Notes: generated by a model not told the origin, from the sequence alone. A DNA stretch of 64,000 nt from Poecilobothrus nobilitatus (GCA_947095535.1 OX352773.1:263895590-263959589), one strand, 5' to 3'; counted from the first letter of the stretch, positions 37,280 through 49,060 are shown. Made by a program: numbers and translations.

Positions 37280-37720
37280 AGTGATATTTTGTTTTGCCAT
37301 AGAGAGTGGGAATCATCGAAAGACATTATAGAGGAGTGAAACAAAGTAATCTGTGGGACTTTAATCCACTAGATACCACGTACCTATTTTTCAAACAATA
37401 GGTTATACGACCTTTAGTACTCATGTACTTGTTGGCCAAAGGAAGTTGATTTAGGGAATTGATTTCAAATTGGCAGGCATATTATGAATAAAGTTGTTAA
37501 TATTCACCTTGAATCTTTTTGAACGTTCTAAATGTAATGATCACCAATTCTGGGGAATACATGAGGTGGGAGATATTTCTACATTCGCGATGTTCGTATC
37601 ACAAACGAATTTCCATAAGCCGAATTATGTCATCTGGGAATTTAAACTGCATAGAGGTTGGTAACAATAGCACTCCTTGTTATTCTTTAGAATGCTTTAA
37701 AATGTGGAGACCAAGTGGAG
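37280..37720 (-). pseudogene. Possible LINE ORF2 C-terminus, weak
   Basis: This region is less AT-rich than its flanks. On the minus strand a 31-codon open piece contains EHRECRNISHLMYSPELVI (about 37535-37592). It resembles the Cys/His-rich segment near the end of LINE ORF2 proteins, where C-x-x-C is followed by H-hydrophobic-hydrophobic and C-P. Only one Cys remains and the Cys before Pro is Ser here. Stops lie on both sides. No RNase H motif was found. It may instead be another repeat type; I hold this loosely. Confidence 0.28.
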
Positions 37721-39603
37721 AGAATTAAATTGAATTAATTTATTAGTATGCTAGTCTATGAGTAGAGAAAAAAAAATGTTTTGTCTAGCATCAATTTTAG
37801 AGTTATTGTAATTTGTTAGTAAGTGATTTGACACATGATTTCCAAATTTCTACACCATAAAGCATTAAATTCTGAGTTTCTTGGTCATTAATAAATATAT
37901 AGAGTTCTAATTAATAGTGGATAGAGAGTTTTAATTTATTTTTTAACTTCTAAATTATTCTATTTATTGTCTTACAGCCTTCATATTTGATTGAAATTTT
38001 CCTAAATTACCATATTTTTATCGAAAAACAGGCTTTGTGTAGGCAGATTATTTTTCTTTTCATTTCTGCTGAAAAACCACGCTTGTGTTTTTTTTCATTA
38101 ATTTCGGTCTTCCATTTGTAAAAGTAAATTATGTTTCAAATGCTTATAATAAGGTTTGACATTTTTGGCTATTACAGAAGTGTTTGTAAGCGAAAAAATG
38201 TCGCTTTTACGGTATTCTCATGATTACAAATTGAGATTTTTAATTCTTCTGTTTTTAATTGTTGTTATTAAATGATTGGACTGATTGGTGATACTTGTTG
38301 AGAGTTGAGTTGATACTTGTTGAAGAGTCGCTACTTCAATTTGTTTCGTTTTTATTAGATTTAATTTTAAAAATTTTTACGAGATTTTCATTAGAAAACT
38401 TTGAATAATTTTTATTGAATATTGATAAGTCCTTTGTGACATATGAATTGGATGGATATGTATGAATTTGACTAATACTTCTTTCTCTTAAATTTTTGTT
38501 TTTCGTTTTGTTTTACTTTTCTAGGACTGAACTTCTTTTACAAAGAAAATGTTGATGAAAATAATAGTTCTTTAAAGAATTACTATGAAAATTTAAACAA
38601 CTTTCTTTATATTGTTAGCATTTGCGGTGAAAATACAACCTATGTAGCTAAGGCGATTTTCATTTCTATACCATGTGATTAAAGATTCTTTAACTCTTTA
38701 ACCCTTTTTTGTTTTCATATATTTTGGTTTTTGTTTTTCTTAAATATTTTGTTAGTTACTGTGTTCACTTATCATTAGATTATAATAGTTTAGATGTAGT
38801 ATTTTTCATGAAAGAATGTGATATCATCTCGTTTCGATATCTTCTGAATTTTCTTAAAATGTAATTGTAAAAATAAGAAAAAAAAAAAAAAAAACCAAGT
38901 GGCATTTTCAATTTTATAGAAAATTTACTCTCAACTTTTTCTTTTAATTTTGGTATTTTTTTTTTTTTTTTGCTGTTTTTCTAAACTTTAATTTTTCTAA
39001 AAGTTTAGTTTAAAAAGAATTTTTTTGTTTTTTGTTGATAGTTGATATATTTACGATAAAAGTTTTGTTTAAAAATATTGAAAAGACAAAGTTTTTGTGT
39101 TTTTAGAGTTTTACTTTAACTTTACTTTTAGTCTATTTTATTTTTTTTTTAGTTTTTAGAGTTTTTTAATTTTTCTTTTTTTTTTCTAAATTATCAAATA
39201 TATTCTTAGATGTTTTTAACGCTATTTTGAAGTTTTAGTATAGGATAACTTCATTCTCTTTAATCATTTTCCAAAAGTTAAGAACAGGTCCTTTCAAACT
39301 ATATATTCAATTTTTTTCAGGTATAGACTATTAATATCAGTTGAGTTTAAAAGTTTTCAAATTCTATTAATTTAAGATTTTTATTAACTTTTATCACTTT
39401 TTTCTTAAATTTGTTACAAATTTTGTTAACTTTTAGCAACATTTTATTTCCACTATAATTTAAAAAAAAAATTTTATGATCAAATGATCAAAGGTTTTTG
39501 CCTGCAAAAAAAAATTTCCGTTGAACTTTCATTTTAAGGGCAAGTTTGTTAAATTTGAAGACGGTTTGTGACGGCTTATATCTTTTTTTACTAAAATATA
39601 ATT
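37721..39603. other. AT-rich DNA, nothing recognised
   Basis: AT-rich sequence with long T runs (about 38957, 39142, 39179). TGATACTTGTTGA is duplicated at 38289 and 38311. No gene or element is recognisable. Confidence 0.45.
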
Positions 39604-40378
39604 GAGAGTATGCCAGTTCGCTTAAATCAATTTCTCAAAAAGACATTTGACAAAAAGATTAGTACACTATTTCACAAAATATCGCTTTATAAAAAAGACT
39701 GATAACAAAAGCGACATTTCGAAAAAAGATTTTTAACAAAATAGTTATTGAAAAACAAAACATGCTTTAGTTAGTTAGAAGATCTTTGAGTTGGTTAAAA
39801 ATCAGGGTGGCTTTTTCATGAAATGAAAATATCTGTGTTATTTATGCACTCGAAAACCACACGATCGATTTCGATTAAATTTTCAGTGTGCACTATTGAA
39901 ATAGAGGAGTAGGCTATAGGTTTAACCGTTTTAAAATTGAATTAAAAATTGGTACTCTCTAAAAAATTAACAAATACGTATTTTACCATTTTCCGAAATT
40001 CTGAGTGGTTTTGGAAGTTGGCATACAACTCACATCACCCAGTAGGAATATTTTAAAAACCAAAGTTTGCCACGCAAATAATAATGTAAAAAACTTATGG
40101 ACAATGTAATTGAAGCCGTAATAATTAAATTTTAATCACGAGGTCAATCACTGAGTGTAGCCAAACCAAAACCAAAAATGTTGCAAACTATACTATTATA
40201 AATTAGGCTAGGAAAGCGAAACGAGCTAGCAACCTGGACCGGGTACAGCTAAGTCTTTGTGAAATATCTTACTGCGAAGTGTCGTCATTATGACAAATAG
40301 ATAATTGTAAAATGTCTGTTTTTCCAAAAGATATTAGAAAAAATGACGTTTTGCAGTTCAGAATTCCGCTAACTTGAC
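39604..40378 (+). mobile_element. Family C element, copy 2, interrupted by a second insertion
   Basis: The left end GAGAGTATGCCAGTTCGC with CTCAAAAAGACATTTGAC is inverted at about 40340-40378 as a more diverged right end (AATGACGTTTTGCAG, GAATTCCGCTAACT). Internal phrases GACATTTGACAAAAAGA, TTTTAACAAAATAGT, GCGAAGTGTCG and GATATTAGA match the 3322-3590 copy in order. Relative to that copy about 470 bp are extra, between ACATGCTTTAG and AAATATCTTACTGCG, and are described separately. No ORF is present, so it is non-autonomous. Confidence 0.6.
39783..40252 (+). mobile_element. Helitron-like insertion inside family C
   Basis: The extra block in this family C copy begins A^TCTTTGAGTTGG and ends ACCTGGACCGGGTACAGCTAA. 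A TC start after an A, and a small hairpin (ACCTGG-A-CCGGGT, one wobble pair) followed by CTAA, fit the Helitron end rules (5' TC, 3' hairpin plus CTRR). Internal text such as AACCACACGATCGATTTCGA and GAGGAGTAGGCTATAGGTTT reminds me of insect non-autonomous Helitrons, from memory. The spacer between hairpin and CTAA is only four bases and TCTTTG flanks both sides, so a TSD-making element is the alternative. Confidence 0.42.
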
Positions 40379-40920
40379 AAAACCAACATATATTATTATT
40401 TTTTCAGAAATAAAAATTTATTTTTAATTATAATAGAATGGAAGCACTTGAAAACAAAACTTAGAAAAAAATATTGACTTAATTTAATGGAAAATGCAGT
40501 GGGTAGTTTTTATTTTATTTTAATTTTATTTTAAATTATAAAAAGACGTCTCAATATTGAAACTCTCAAAATTTGTATAATTAAGGAAAATATAACATTT
40601 ATTCAAATATTGCCTTTTATTTTTTCTTTTTAAATAGGAAATAATTTAATTTCGAATGAATATTTATATAGGTAATATAATAATATGTAGTCATTTTATA
40701 ACCAATTGTTTAAATAATTAATATGTCAATGAAATCTAAAAATTTTAAAATAAAAAGAAAAGAAAAACAAGTAACGGAAAAAACCATGGGTTCCATAATA
40801 AACCTAATAACCAAAATACGCCATAATAAGCCTAGAGGAAAGAGTAGATATATTAAAAAATAAATTTTGATAATAAATTGATCTTTGTTTGATTTTTTTT
40901 TTTTTGCTAAGAAAAAATTA
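40379..40920. other. AT-rich DNA, nothing recognised
   Basis: AT-rich sequence without a recognisable element. The 71-codon minus frame at 40710-40925 is hydrophobic and low-complexity. Confidence 0.4.
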
Positions 40921-40969
40921 GACAAAATGTCTTTTTGAGAACTGGATTTAGGCTAACTGGGATACTCCC
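40921..40969 (-). repeat. Family C solo inverted end
   Basis: Read on the minus strand this is GGGAGTATCCCAGTTAGCC, then AAATCCAGTTCTC, then AAAAAGACATTTTG. It matches the left end at 39604-39651 at roughly 40 of 47 positions. It is closer to that left end than the right end at 40340-40378 is. It could be a separate truncated copy or the original right end of a larger element spanning 39604-40969. Confidence 0.65.
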
Positions 40970-41035
40970 ACCTTAGTTACAGGTGTTTAAAAATAGTGAA
41001 TTTTCAGTTTTTGACCCCTTACAGCTCCAACAAAA
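40970..41035 (-). repeat. Family B fragment next to a family C end
   Basis: TTACAGGTGTTTAAAAATAG, GAATTTTCAGTTTTTGACCC is the reverse complement of the family B segment near 49448-49490 (GGGCTCGAAAATTGAAAATT, TATTTTTAAACACCTGTAAA) with small changes. It directly abuts the family C end, so the family C piece probably inserted in, or was deleted down onto, a family B copy. Confidence 0.5.
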
Positions 41036-41204
41036 ATACTACTTATTATTAATTATTAATAAAAAATATTTAAAAAAATAATTCTCCTCTTATATTTATT
41101 TTCATTTTCACAACTACAAGGAGTATGACGAATCCACTAAGTCGCTTCTTATTCATATTTGACAAAACTTAATTTTCTTTTTAATCATTATTTTAACAAG
41201 ATAT

Positions 41205-41470
41205 TAACTATTTTAACAAAGCCGTTGATATCTTGGCTGTATCAATTATACAAGACTATGAAACCCCATATGTTATATTTGTGCGCCATCTATTATCTTA
41301 CACAAGAATTATTAATTTTTTATTTATTTTATATTACGAAATTTATACGATATAATCTATTATTATATGAATTACTAATATTGAATATGACCTGACCAGA
41401 GCTGAAATCTTTCGATGGAAAAGCTGGTGACTTAACCGTTCCTGCATTAGTAAGATATATTCAATGAACT
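41205..41470 (+). repeat. Family D dispersed repeat, copy 2
   Basis: This copy shares TTTGTGCGCCATCTATTATC and the flanking GGCTGTA and GACTATGA blocks with 2690-2830. It continues downstream with GACCTGACCAGAGCTGAAAT, TTCGATGGAAAAGCTGGTGA and TTAACCGTTCCTGC, which copy 1 lacks. The frame at 41159-41395 is an accidental reading. The element class is unknown. Confidence 0.5.
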
Positions 41471-41934
41471 CAAGGAAAATTCCTAAATAAATCAAAAATA
41501 GAGAAATCTTATTTCCTCATGATCCAGCAGCCAGTTATTATTTCAACCACAAATAAAATCCGCAATTGGGAGTCTTTGAAAAAGAAATCAGAAGAAAAAA
41601 TGTAACAGATATGTTACATTAAAGAAAACATTAAAAAGTTCAAAACTATGCAGCTACGTAGCTATTTATTTATTATATAAAAAAGATTTTAAACAGTTTT
41701 TTTTAGTAACAATGTTATTAGATCACATATGAAGTATCAACCAAAAAATTGCATCATTATTAATAACAACATAAAATTCTCAAAATCTAAAAATAGAAAA
41801 AAATTTATTTCAATTATAGGATGTCAACTGATTGAAATAGTAATGGATTTATCTTTTCAATTTTTGAACTTTTTTTTTTTACAAATGATCAATTTTACCG
41901 TTAACTGTTAGGTCCTGGCCCTGCAATTATCACA

Positions 41935-42240
41935 CGAAAAATGTAGCTAAGGTTTCGACGAAAATTTTAAGCAAACTTTTGTCTCTATTGTTTGAGCCGT
42001 TCTGGAGATTCAGCTTTTCAAAAATGTCTGTTAGTCTGTTCATCTGTATATCTGAATTTTTCTCCGTACACTCTAGCGGTTAAACGGCTTGATCTGCGAA
42101 GCCGAAATTTTGCAATAGATTGCTTTTCCGCAATAGGAAGAATTCTATTGTTTTTGGGCCGGATCGAGTCAGAGGATATAGCTTCCCAAAGGCTAGAAGA
42201 CGATATTTTCTATAAGACATTTCTGTGTCGACAAGGATAT
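41935..42240 (+). repeat. Probable repeat with a long accidental reading frame
   Basis: The segment is GC-richer than its surroundings and has phrases of insect repeat style: GAGCCGTTCTGGAGATTCAG, CTGTTCATCTGTATATCTGA, GCGGTTAAACGGCTTGATCT and GCGAAGCCGAAATTTTGCAA. No second copy lies in this window, so the call rests on recalled resemblance. The longest open frame of the window (41992-42501, 169 codons) starts here. Its second half is Leu/Phe/Ile-rich AT sequence, and the frame has no recognisable domain, so I do not call it a gene. Confidence 0.35.
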
Positions 42241-42904
42241 ATTATTGAAATAGTTTTATTCAAATCTTTAATTTGCAGCACTTTCTTTTGTCTTGTGTTT
42301 GGTCATAACATATATAAATCGCATGCAACTTTCCTTGAATACCTGTTAAATTCATCTTTTTTTTTAAGATTATTTTGTTTAAATATCATAATATTCCTTA
42401 ATCATTTGACCATTTTAATTCTTATATCTTTACTGTATCTACAACCATTTCAGTCATATTCTATTTTACCTTATGTAGTAACTGTTTATTACATATTTTA
42501 ATTGTATTTTAAATTTATTTTAATTTAAATTATTTAGAATATAGTTATATAAATGTTAAAATCAGGATTAATTTATCTGTAACGATGGTAGTCTAATAAA
42601 TATTTAAATGAATTTTAATAAAATATTTCCTTATAAAAAAATTAAAATTTTATATAAAAGATGACAATAATTAAGAAACATGACAAATATTATATGTGTG
42701 TATGTGCTTAAAGATTATTTATATTCTGTCATATTCAAATGTTTAAAATAATTTTTTAATATATTGCCTATATACATTAGAATAAAAAACATTTCAGAAT
42801 ATAATATACATAACAGATTACCTGAATTTCACAATGGATTATATTCCTTCTTAGTTTAAATCAAATAAAATAAACAGTGACGTTTAACATTAATATCGAA
42901 TATA

Positions 42905-43400
42905 AGAATAATAAGGCAGAATGTAAACCAACGGTTTTTAAAAGCGCACATTTCCAAAAAATAATACAAACTGTTGTGACTTGCACCAAAATTTTAAAAT
43001 TTCATATAAAAAAAAATGAGAAAATAGTACTTTTCTACAATTTTTAAGGGTTGTAAGTCCGGAACCCTATATAATTAAGAAAAACAGTTAGTATACGTAA
43101 AAATATATTACTGAACCTTTAGTTTTGTAAACAGGTGTGTAAAAAAACCAAATTTTCAATTTTTGAGCCCTAATATCTTTTAAACAGGGGGTGGTACAAA
43201 AAAAATTTTCTAAAAAGACTTATATTAATTCTAAAAGTTCTTTCTTGTCTCAAAATTTCAGGTTCCTATCTAAAAACGTGCCGAACTTATGAAAAACAAA
43301 ATATAATGCAAAATTTGATTTTCACATAACGGTAAATTTATATAGAAAATTACAAAATATTGCATAATTTGACATTATTTTATAAAGGTAAGAACATTTC
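42905..43400 (-). repeat. Family B element, inverted copy
   Basis: In reverse order it carries GGCAGAATGTAAACCAACGG, GCGCACATTTCCAAAAAATA, AAGTCCGGAACCCTATATAA, GAGCCCTAATATCTTTTAAA, CAGGGGGTGGTACAAAAAAA and ATTTGATTTTCACATAACGG. All are reverse complements of landmarks in 20030-20765 and 49061-49752. The part corresponding to the family B 5' end (GTCCGTC run) is missing. Confidence 0.78.
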
Positions 43401-43808
43401 CGACCTTATAGCGTGTCATAATCATTTCCGACCACATATAGTCATAATCTGCCCTTGAGCTTTATTAATTTTCATTGCAAAGGCTAACCGAATGGGAAAT
43501 TGCAAACCTTTAAATTGTATTGATGAATCAGATGCTATCATTGGAATCTTCGGAAATAACACATTTTCTCATTTTCATTTAAATTGTCCTTTAATAATTG
43601 TGTCTTCAAGGATGTTTCCCAAATTTTTTTTTGATAACTAATCTGGTACCATTGCATAGCATTGGTGGTTTGAGATTGCGTAATAAAATTATTGCAGATC
43701 CAACTTTTAATGCTAAATGATTGTGGTGGTATACCTGGTACGTCCAATGAATTTAAAAATTCAGTTGGATAATTAACTCCTTCATTTTCATTGTTAATTT
43801 GTATATAC

Positions 43809-44103
43809 CTGTGAACCTTTTGAAAATACTAATATATCTACAGAATCAACAGAGTAGTCATGTTTGGATAGATTGTAGCGTTTTGTGGTGATTAGAGGAG
43901 TAGAAAATAGTTTTTGGTATAAAAAACATTTGAAGTTGTATGGTAGCTATGACTTTCTGTGAACCTTTTGAAAATACTTATATACAGAATCAATAGAGCA
44001 ATCATGGCAGGTTAGCTTGGAGCGTTTTGTGGTGATTAGAGGATCAGAATATAGTTTTTGGTATAAAAAATACTTGAAGTTGTATGGCAGCTATAACTCG
44101 AAC
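43809..44103 (+). repeat. Two-unit tandem duplication, 148-bp period
   Basis: CTGTGAACCTTTTGAAAATA starts both units, at 43809 and 43957. Both contain TTTTGTGGTGATTAGAGGA, TAGTTTTTGGTATAAAAAA and GAAGTTGTATGG(T/C)AGCTAT. The final motif GTTGTATGGCAGCTA is also the hallmark of the family A internal unit, so this may be a third use of the same unit or a related element. Differences are scattered, so the duplication is not recent. Confidence 0.75.
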
Positions 44104-45549
44104 ACCACCTACAAAATAATAAAAAAACAAAAAGCATTATCAAATGAACATACGTTGTAAATATGGCATTAATACGACAATTGGTTTAGGCGTGATGCGA
44201 TTTCACACAAACGCACCAACGATTTTATATGTATATTAAGATTTTTACAGGTATTTCAAAGGAAAAGCAAATGAAATTCAAAAACAAAAAGATATTTTAA
44301 GTACTAAGTAAGTATTTTTACGAATTTAAACATACACAAATCTTCTCAACAAGACCAAAATTTATAAATCAAATTAAATTTTAATTCTACTGATGCTCTG
44401 GTGAAAAAGTTACACCAAATAAAAACGAAGAAAGAGAATTTCGGAATCAATTGAAAAGTATAATTTTCCTTGTTTAGGAGAACTTGATGTACAAGCGTTT
44501 TGTACAAAGAATTTAAGAAATGATGATCACATATACTCTTCGCAATCATTACATTACTTGTTTTATGTGTTATATATGTGCATACAAGAGCTACTTGTTA
44601 AAGTAAATAAAATAAATGATTTTCAAAATCAATTTAATTTGTTTTTTCTTCCATAAGTACTACTCAAATGTTTTGGCTTGTTTTTTTTTCTTAAATAGAC
44701 TATTAAAATAATTTAAGAGTGGCAACCCTGACTTCTTGTGGAGAGCGAAAAGAGAGCATTATTTGTAAATCCAGCATAATAATATTATATTTTGTATTCA
44801 AACTTATCGTTTTTTTTCTTTGATTAAGGATTTGGTTTAAAAGTATTTCATAATATGGAAGTGGAATGAACTAGGATATTATTTTTAATTCTTGTCATTT
44901 ACAAATACAATTACAATTAAGCTAATTGTAAGCTGATGACATATATTAAAGAGATTTTACCTTATAGCTAGAGAATTGTGAGATATTTCCAAAATGACAT
45001 TTTCCAAAAATTTTTCAAAAAAAAAAAGAAGAAATATCCCTGATATAATACCTACAGGTAATACTAATTTTTTAATACCTAACCCTAAATAAAATTTTAA
45101 TTCTGAATAATAGCTTAAAAGATAAATTCATGTGTTCTATTATTGAAAAGAACATTTATTATGTGTGATATCCAATAAACGCCTATCAAGAATATAAAAT
45201 TCAGATCTATACATAAAAAAAGATAACATATGAATTTTTTTTTTTGTTTTTTATTGGTTTTCTACTCTACAGAAAACATTTTAGGATAATACCAAAAAAA
45301 AAAGGACATTTGAATTTTTAGATAATCCTTTTCAATTCATTTATTGCATTTTGTATATTATTGACAATATTTTATAAACTATATATATGTATATTGAATA
45401 TTGTACTTCTTGTGCTATCCACATATATACATATGAATTATATATATATATTTTGTCCATACATCGTACAAAATTTATTATTATGTTAAAGTTCAGAATA
45501 ACTTGTCTTGCAGTTGAAAGCAAGAAAAGGAAGAAAAAAATAAAAAAAA
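44104..45549. other. AT-rich DNA, nothing recognised
   Basis: AT-rich sequence. GAGAGCATTATTTGTAAATCC near 44751 faintly resembles a family C end but is too short to call. Frames at 44346-44549 and 45341-45523 have no domain. Confidence 0.4.
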
Positions 45550-45571
45550 ATAAATAAATAAATAAATAATT
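45550..45571. repeat. (TAAA)n microsatellite
   Basis: About five AAAT/TAAA units follow a poly-A run. This is simple slippage sequence. Confidence 0.8.
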
Positions 45572-45916
45572 TAATAAATTTGGAAAATATAATGCATATT
45601 TATGTAAATTCTGAGAATTGAATAAATAATCTTTTTTTTCTTTTTAAATCTATATAAACTGCAATCAATTTTATTTTAATATCAGTTCATTATAAAATAA
45701 ATCAGTTTTAATCTAATAAATCATACTATTATAAAATCAATAAAAGTAATGTATGGAATTGAAAGTAGACAACTTTATTTTAATTATATTTCAAAATTTA
45801 AATTTTTAAGAAAAATTATTAATATATTTCTAAAAAAAAAAAAGGTAAGATGCGACAATTTACCTTACACTGTAAACCTATACCTTTAGTTAGAATATAA
45901 TAACAAAATTCATTAC

Positions 45917-46232
45917 ACCCGTATTAACATAAATGTTCAAGCGTATAAAAAATTTGCCATTATGTTTGTGACACCTTGAAGGAGTCGATTTAGATATAGA
46001 TTCAAATGTATGAATCGGATCAGAATCGAATTCTGAGTTTCTTAAGCCATGTACGTCTGTCTGTACGTCACTTTTGTAAAATTGTTAGTTTCGCTATTTA
46101 AATCCAGCAAGTTCGGCCAAAAGATGAACAAGTTTTATGGAAACAGCATATATTATTTTCATGCGGATAACCCCAGAGTTGACGCAGACTACTCTACTGC
46201 ACTCTTCCTTGTTTTTCTCAATTTTAACATAA
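45917..46232 (-). mobile_element. Family A element, short inverted copy
   Basis: Read on the minus strand it starts GGAAGAGTGCAGTAGAGTAG with TCTGCGTCAACTCTGGGGTTA and ends with AATTTTTTATACGCTTGAAC plus TTAATACGGGTGTAAT. Both ends of the family are therefore present within about 315 bp. The hairpin segment survives as CTCAGAATTCGATTCTGATC. The internal array is absent; only the GCCGAAC and AACTAACAATTTTACAAAAG parts remain. Together with 11285-11708 it shows that array-less copies are a regular form of the family. The 65-codon frame at 46049-46246 is a shadow. Confidence 0.75.
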
Positions 46233-46965
46233 TCATTTTCTTTTAGTGAGATTAAATTTAATAACTCACTTGAAGACTGTCATAAATAGGATTCAGTAAA
46301 AAAAAAAAAAATATGTATTTCAGAAATCCTTCAAATTTCTCCATTTTCCTGAATTGCAATACATACGGCAAATCCCATGTTCTCTAGAATTGGAAATTTT
46401 AATTTTGGACCAAACTGAGTCAGATAGATACACCTAGTGAACATAAAAAAAAATACCCAACTTATCCTCACATTGCCAGTTTGGCAGTGTGGCACGTGAG
46501 CCAATTGCACGCTTGGTTTTATGGTTTTCATATTAATAAATTGCATGACAGTGATAAATTGTATTGATAGCTATTTGTATTTTTTATAAATAGATACTTT
46601 ACTTTCATAAAAACTTCACCACCATCCACAATTAAATGCATACCTATATACCAAAAATCGAAAAGAGGCTTTTCATTATTGTCATAAAATTTTTAGGAAA
46701 CTTAAAAAATCTTTTAAAAGCACCTATATATGTATTGTGTACTTTAAATTCAAATATTGTATTTCATTATTCATTATATTCTGTAAAAAATATTTCACAA
46801 AATAAATCAAAAAAAAAAAAAGATTTGTGAACTGTGCAAAATTTGAACAACTACTTTGTAAGATATTTCCTAGTTAAAATGAATTGCAAAGCTTTAGAAA
46901 CGTCTAATTGTCTAACCTTTTAAAAAAAAGACTTATATAATTTTTCTTCATACCCTTACAATCGT
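46233..46965. other. AT-rich DNA, nothing recognised
   Basis: AT-rich sequence with a mixed-composition piece at 46360-46520. The 71-codon minus frame at 46331-46546 spans it but has no recognisable domain. Confidence 0.4.
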
Positions 46966-47378
46966 CGTTCTTAGAGTATAATAAATTTACTATTACGTTT
47001 GTAACACCTTAAAGAAGACGAGGTAGATACAACAAAATATACCTATATATTCATGCTCAAAACCAAAATATTTTGAATCGATTAAGCCATGTACGTCCAC
47101 CCGTTCATTCATCTATATTTCTGTCGGCACGATAACTCGGGAATATAAAGGAACTAAAATTCTCAAATTTCTACTGCGTCACTTTTGTAAAATTGTTACT
47201 TTCGCTATCTAAATCGAGGAGTTCGACTCATCCGTTCGACTTTCGTGTAGCTGTCATACAACTCCCGAATTTAATTTAATTAGATATCTTGAGCTTTTTT
47301 AAAGATTTATTACGTGCGGATACCCTAGAATTGACAGAATCTAGTCTCTTCCTAGTTACTCTTCCTCATTTTTTTTTT
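46966..47378 (-). mobile_element. Family A element, diverged inverted copy
   Basis: Reverse-strand landmarks occur in order: CGTAATAGTAAATTTATTAT at the 3' end, CACCTTAAAGAAGACGAGG inverted (47008), TTAAGCCATGTACGTCCACC near 47079, GGCACGATAACTCGGG near 47124, GCGTCACTTTTGTAAAATTG near 47175, CATACAACTCCCGAA near 47258 and GTGCGGATACCCTAGAATTG near 47313. The head (AAGAGTAACTAGGAAGAGAC on minus) is altered. It has a single internal unit and no array. Confidence 0.65.
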
Positions 47379-48194
47379 TTTTAAATCGGATCTTCTGTAA
47401 TTGAACATTTCTAGCAATTCATAGTTTAGATAATATTTTAGTTATTTTCAAATATTATGAATGAAACATTAATATTACAACAGTATTAAAACAAAAAAAA
47501 AACAATTTTATTTTGAAATTTCGATTGAATTTTAGTCCTTAAATGTAAAATTTTACCAAATAAACCAAATGATGAATTTTGATTTTTTTTATGTTAAATT
47601 TTTGCATAATATTCAATTTAGAGATCTATCTACTCTAAAATAATCGGATTAAATGAATTGAAAAAAGAATACATATTATGAACCAGCTTATAGTTATATT
47701 ATATAAACATATAGTGTATCTTGAAATAGTTGGTAATTGGGAAATACGGTGGTAATATGTGGTAGAAAAGTGTTGAAAGAACCGAAAATAATTCTGAGAA
47801 CAGGGAGTTATATACATATAAATTATGAGGACAAAAATTTCCATTTCCATAATTATGTTAAAATACTGATCAAAGTGCGAAAAAATTGATACCGTAAGGC
47901 ACGTATTATTTTATGACATGAAATACAATGGATTAGATCTGAAAATTCAAAACAAAAAATCACAAAAATTCCATATTATATATTTTCATATTTTAAAATA
48001 TATAAATATAATATAATATATAAAACAAAAAAGCGTATAACTTCGATTTCAAAACCAACATGGGTTGATTATCTTTTCAATTTACATAAGTGTATAAGGA
48101 GAACGTCAACACCTTGGTTGCAAACTTTAAACCCACTTCACATTCCTGCAAACCTTAAACTTATTTTTACTCCATAGCATAAATTTCCCTTATC
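47379..48194. other. AT-rich DNA, nothing recognised
   Basis: AT-rich sequence without a recognisable element or frame. Confidence 0.45.
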
Positions 48195-48345
48195 TAAACA
48201 ATACAACAGTAGTAAAGGTTCATTATCCTATTGCTTGATCAAGCGGAGAGAGCTGGTCTTTAGTAAACCAAAAACCCACACGTTGATAAAGCAAACTTTA
48301 TCGTGCCGCTCTTCTTTACCGTATTTCTATGTATTCTTCTTCCCC
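48195..48345 (+). repeat. Family E dispersed repeat, copy 2
   Basis: This partner of 32695-32850 shares AGTAAAGGTTC, TTGATCAAGCGGAGAGAGC, GTCTTTAGTA, CACGTTGATAAAGCAAAC and GCCGCTCTTCTTTACCG. The 67-codon frame at 48235-48438 reads through it and is not conserved in copy 1. Confidence 0.5.
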
Positions 48346-49060
48346 CGAAAAAAAACTCTAATATCTAATAAAGTATTTGAAATAGTGGTGGCCGCCACCG
48401 CCAAAACTCCGCTAATCATTAAAGCGCAAATTTTGTAACCAACTCTAAAATCCCTTCTAATTATTTTCTTACAAACATATTACTACAATAAACCACATTG
48501 AAATTTCCTTAAAAATTACTTTATAATAAAATATTTTAAAAATCTTTTTAAAGTCAATTTAATAACTGAAAACCTTAATTTTGTAGATATTATAATAATA
48601 TTCAACTAATGCATAATTCCGAAAACCGAATAAGAAGTTAACTAAATTTTGGGATATCAGGATGTCACCAACACAATAACATACATTTTAAGGCTAACTT
48701 ATTTATAGAATGAATACTTAATGAATACTATAGGGATATTATATGAATTACTTTTGAAAATATATGCAATCGTATATAGTTCGAAAATTAAATTATAGAT
48801 TTATTAATTAAAACCCTAAAATCCCAAGAATTTTGAATAAACTTTTTATCTGTGCCCTAATAAATAGACCACTATTAGAAATCTACATAGATCAATATAG
48901 ATCCAACTTTAGATTATAGTTTTGATTGTTTTGATCTTTCCTTATCGATATATATATTATTCACACAGTTAGAGAACATCCTGTACATACCTTTGAATTA
49001 ATTTCCATTTAAAAACCATACAAAATTAATTATTGTGAGAAAATTTCTAAAAATATAATG
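48346..49060. other. AT-rich DNA, nothing recognised
   Basis: AT-rich sequence. GTGGTGGCCGCCACCGCC near 48386 is a small GC-rich palindrome-like patch. AAACCCTAAAATCCCAAGAA near 48810 is family G-like. Confidence 0.4.

Noticed and set aside
41992..42501. Longest open frame (169 codons, plus) as a gene
   Set aside because: The first half reads repeat-style sequence and the second half is Leu/Phe/Ile-rich AT sequence. It has no domain and no start context or splice evidence.
44751..44775. Family C end (GAGAGCATTATTTG)
   Set aside because: The match is too short and no internal family C sequence follows.
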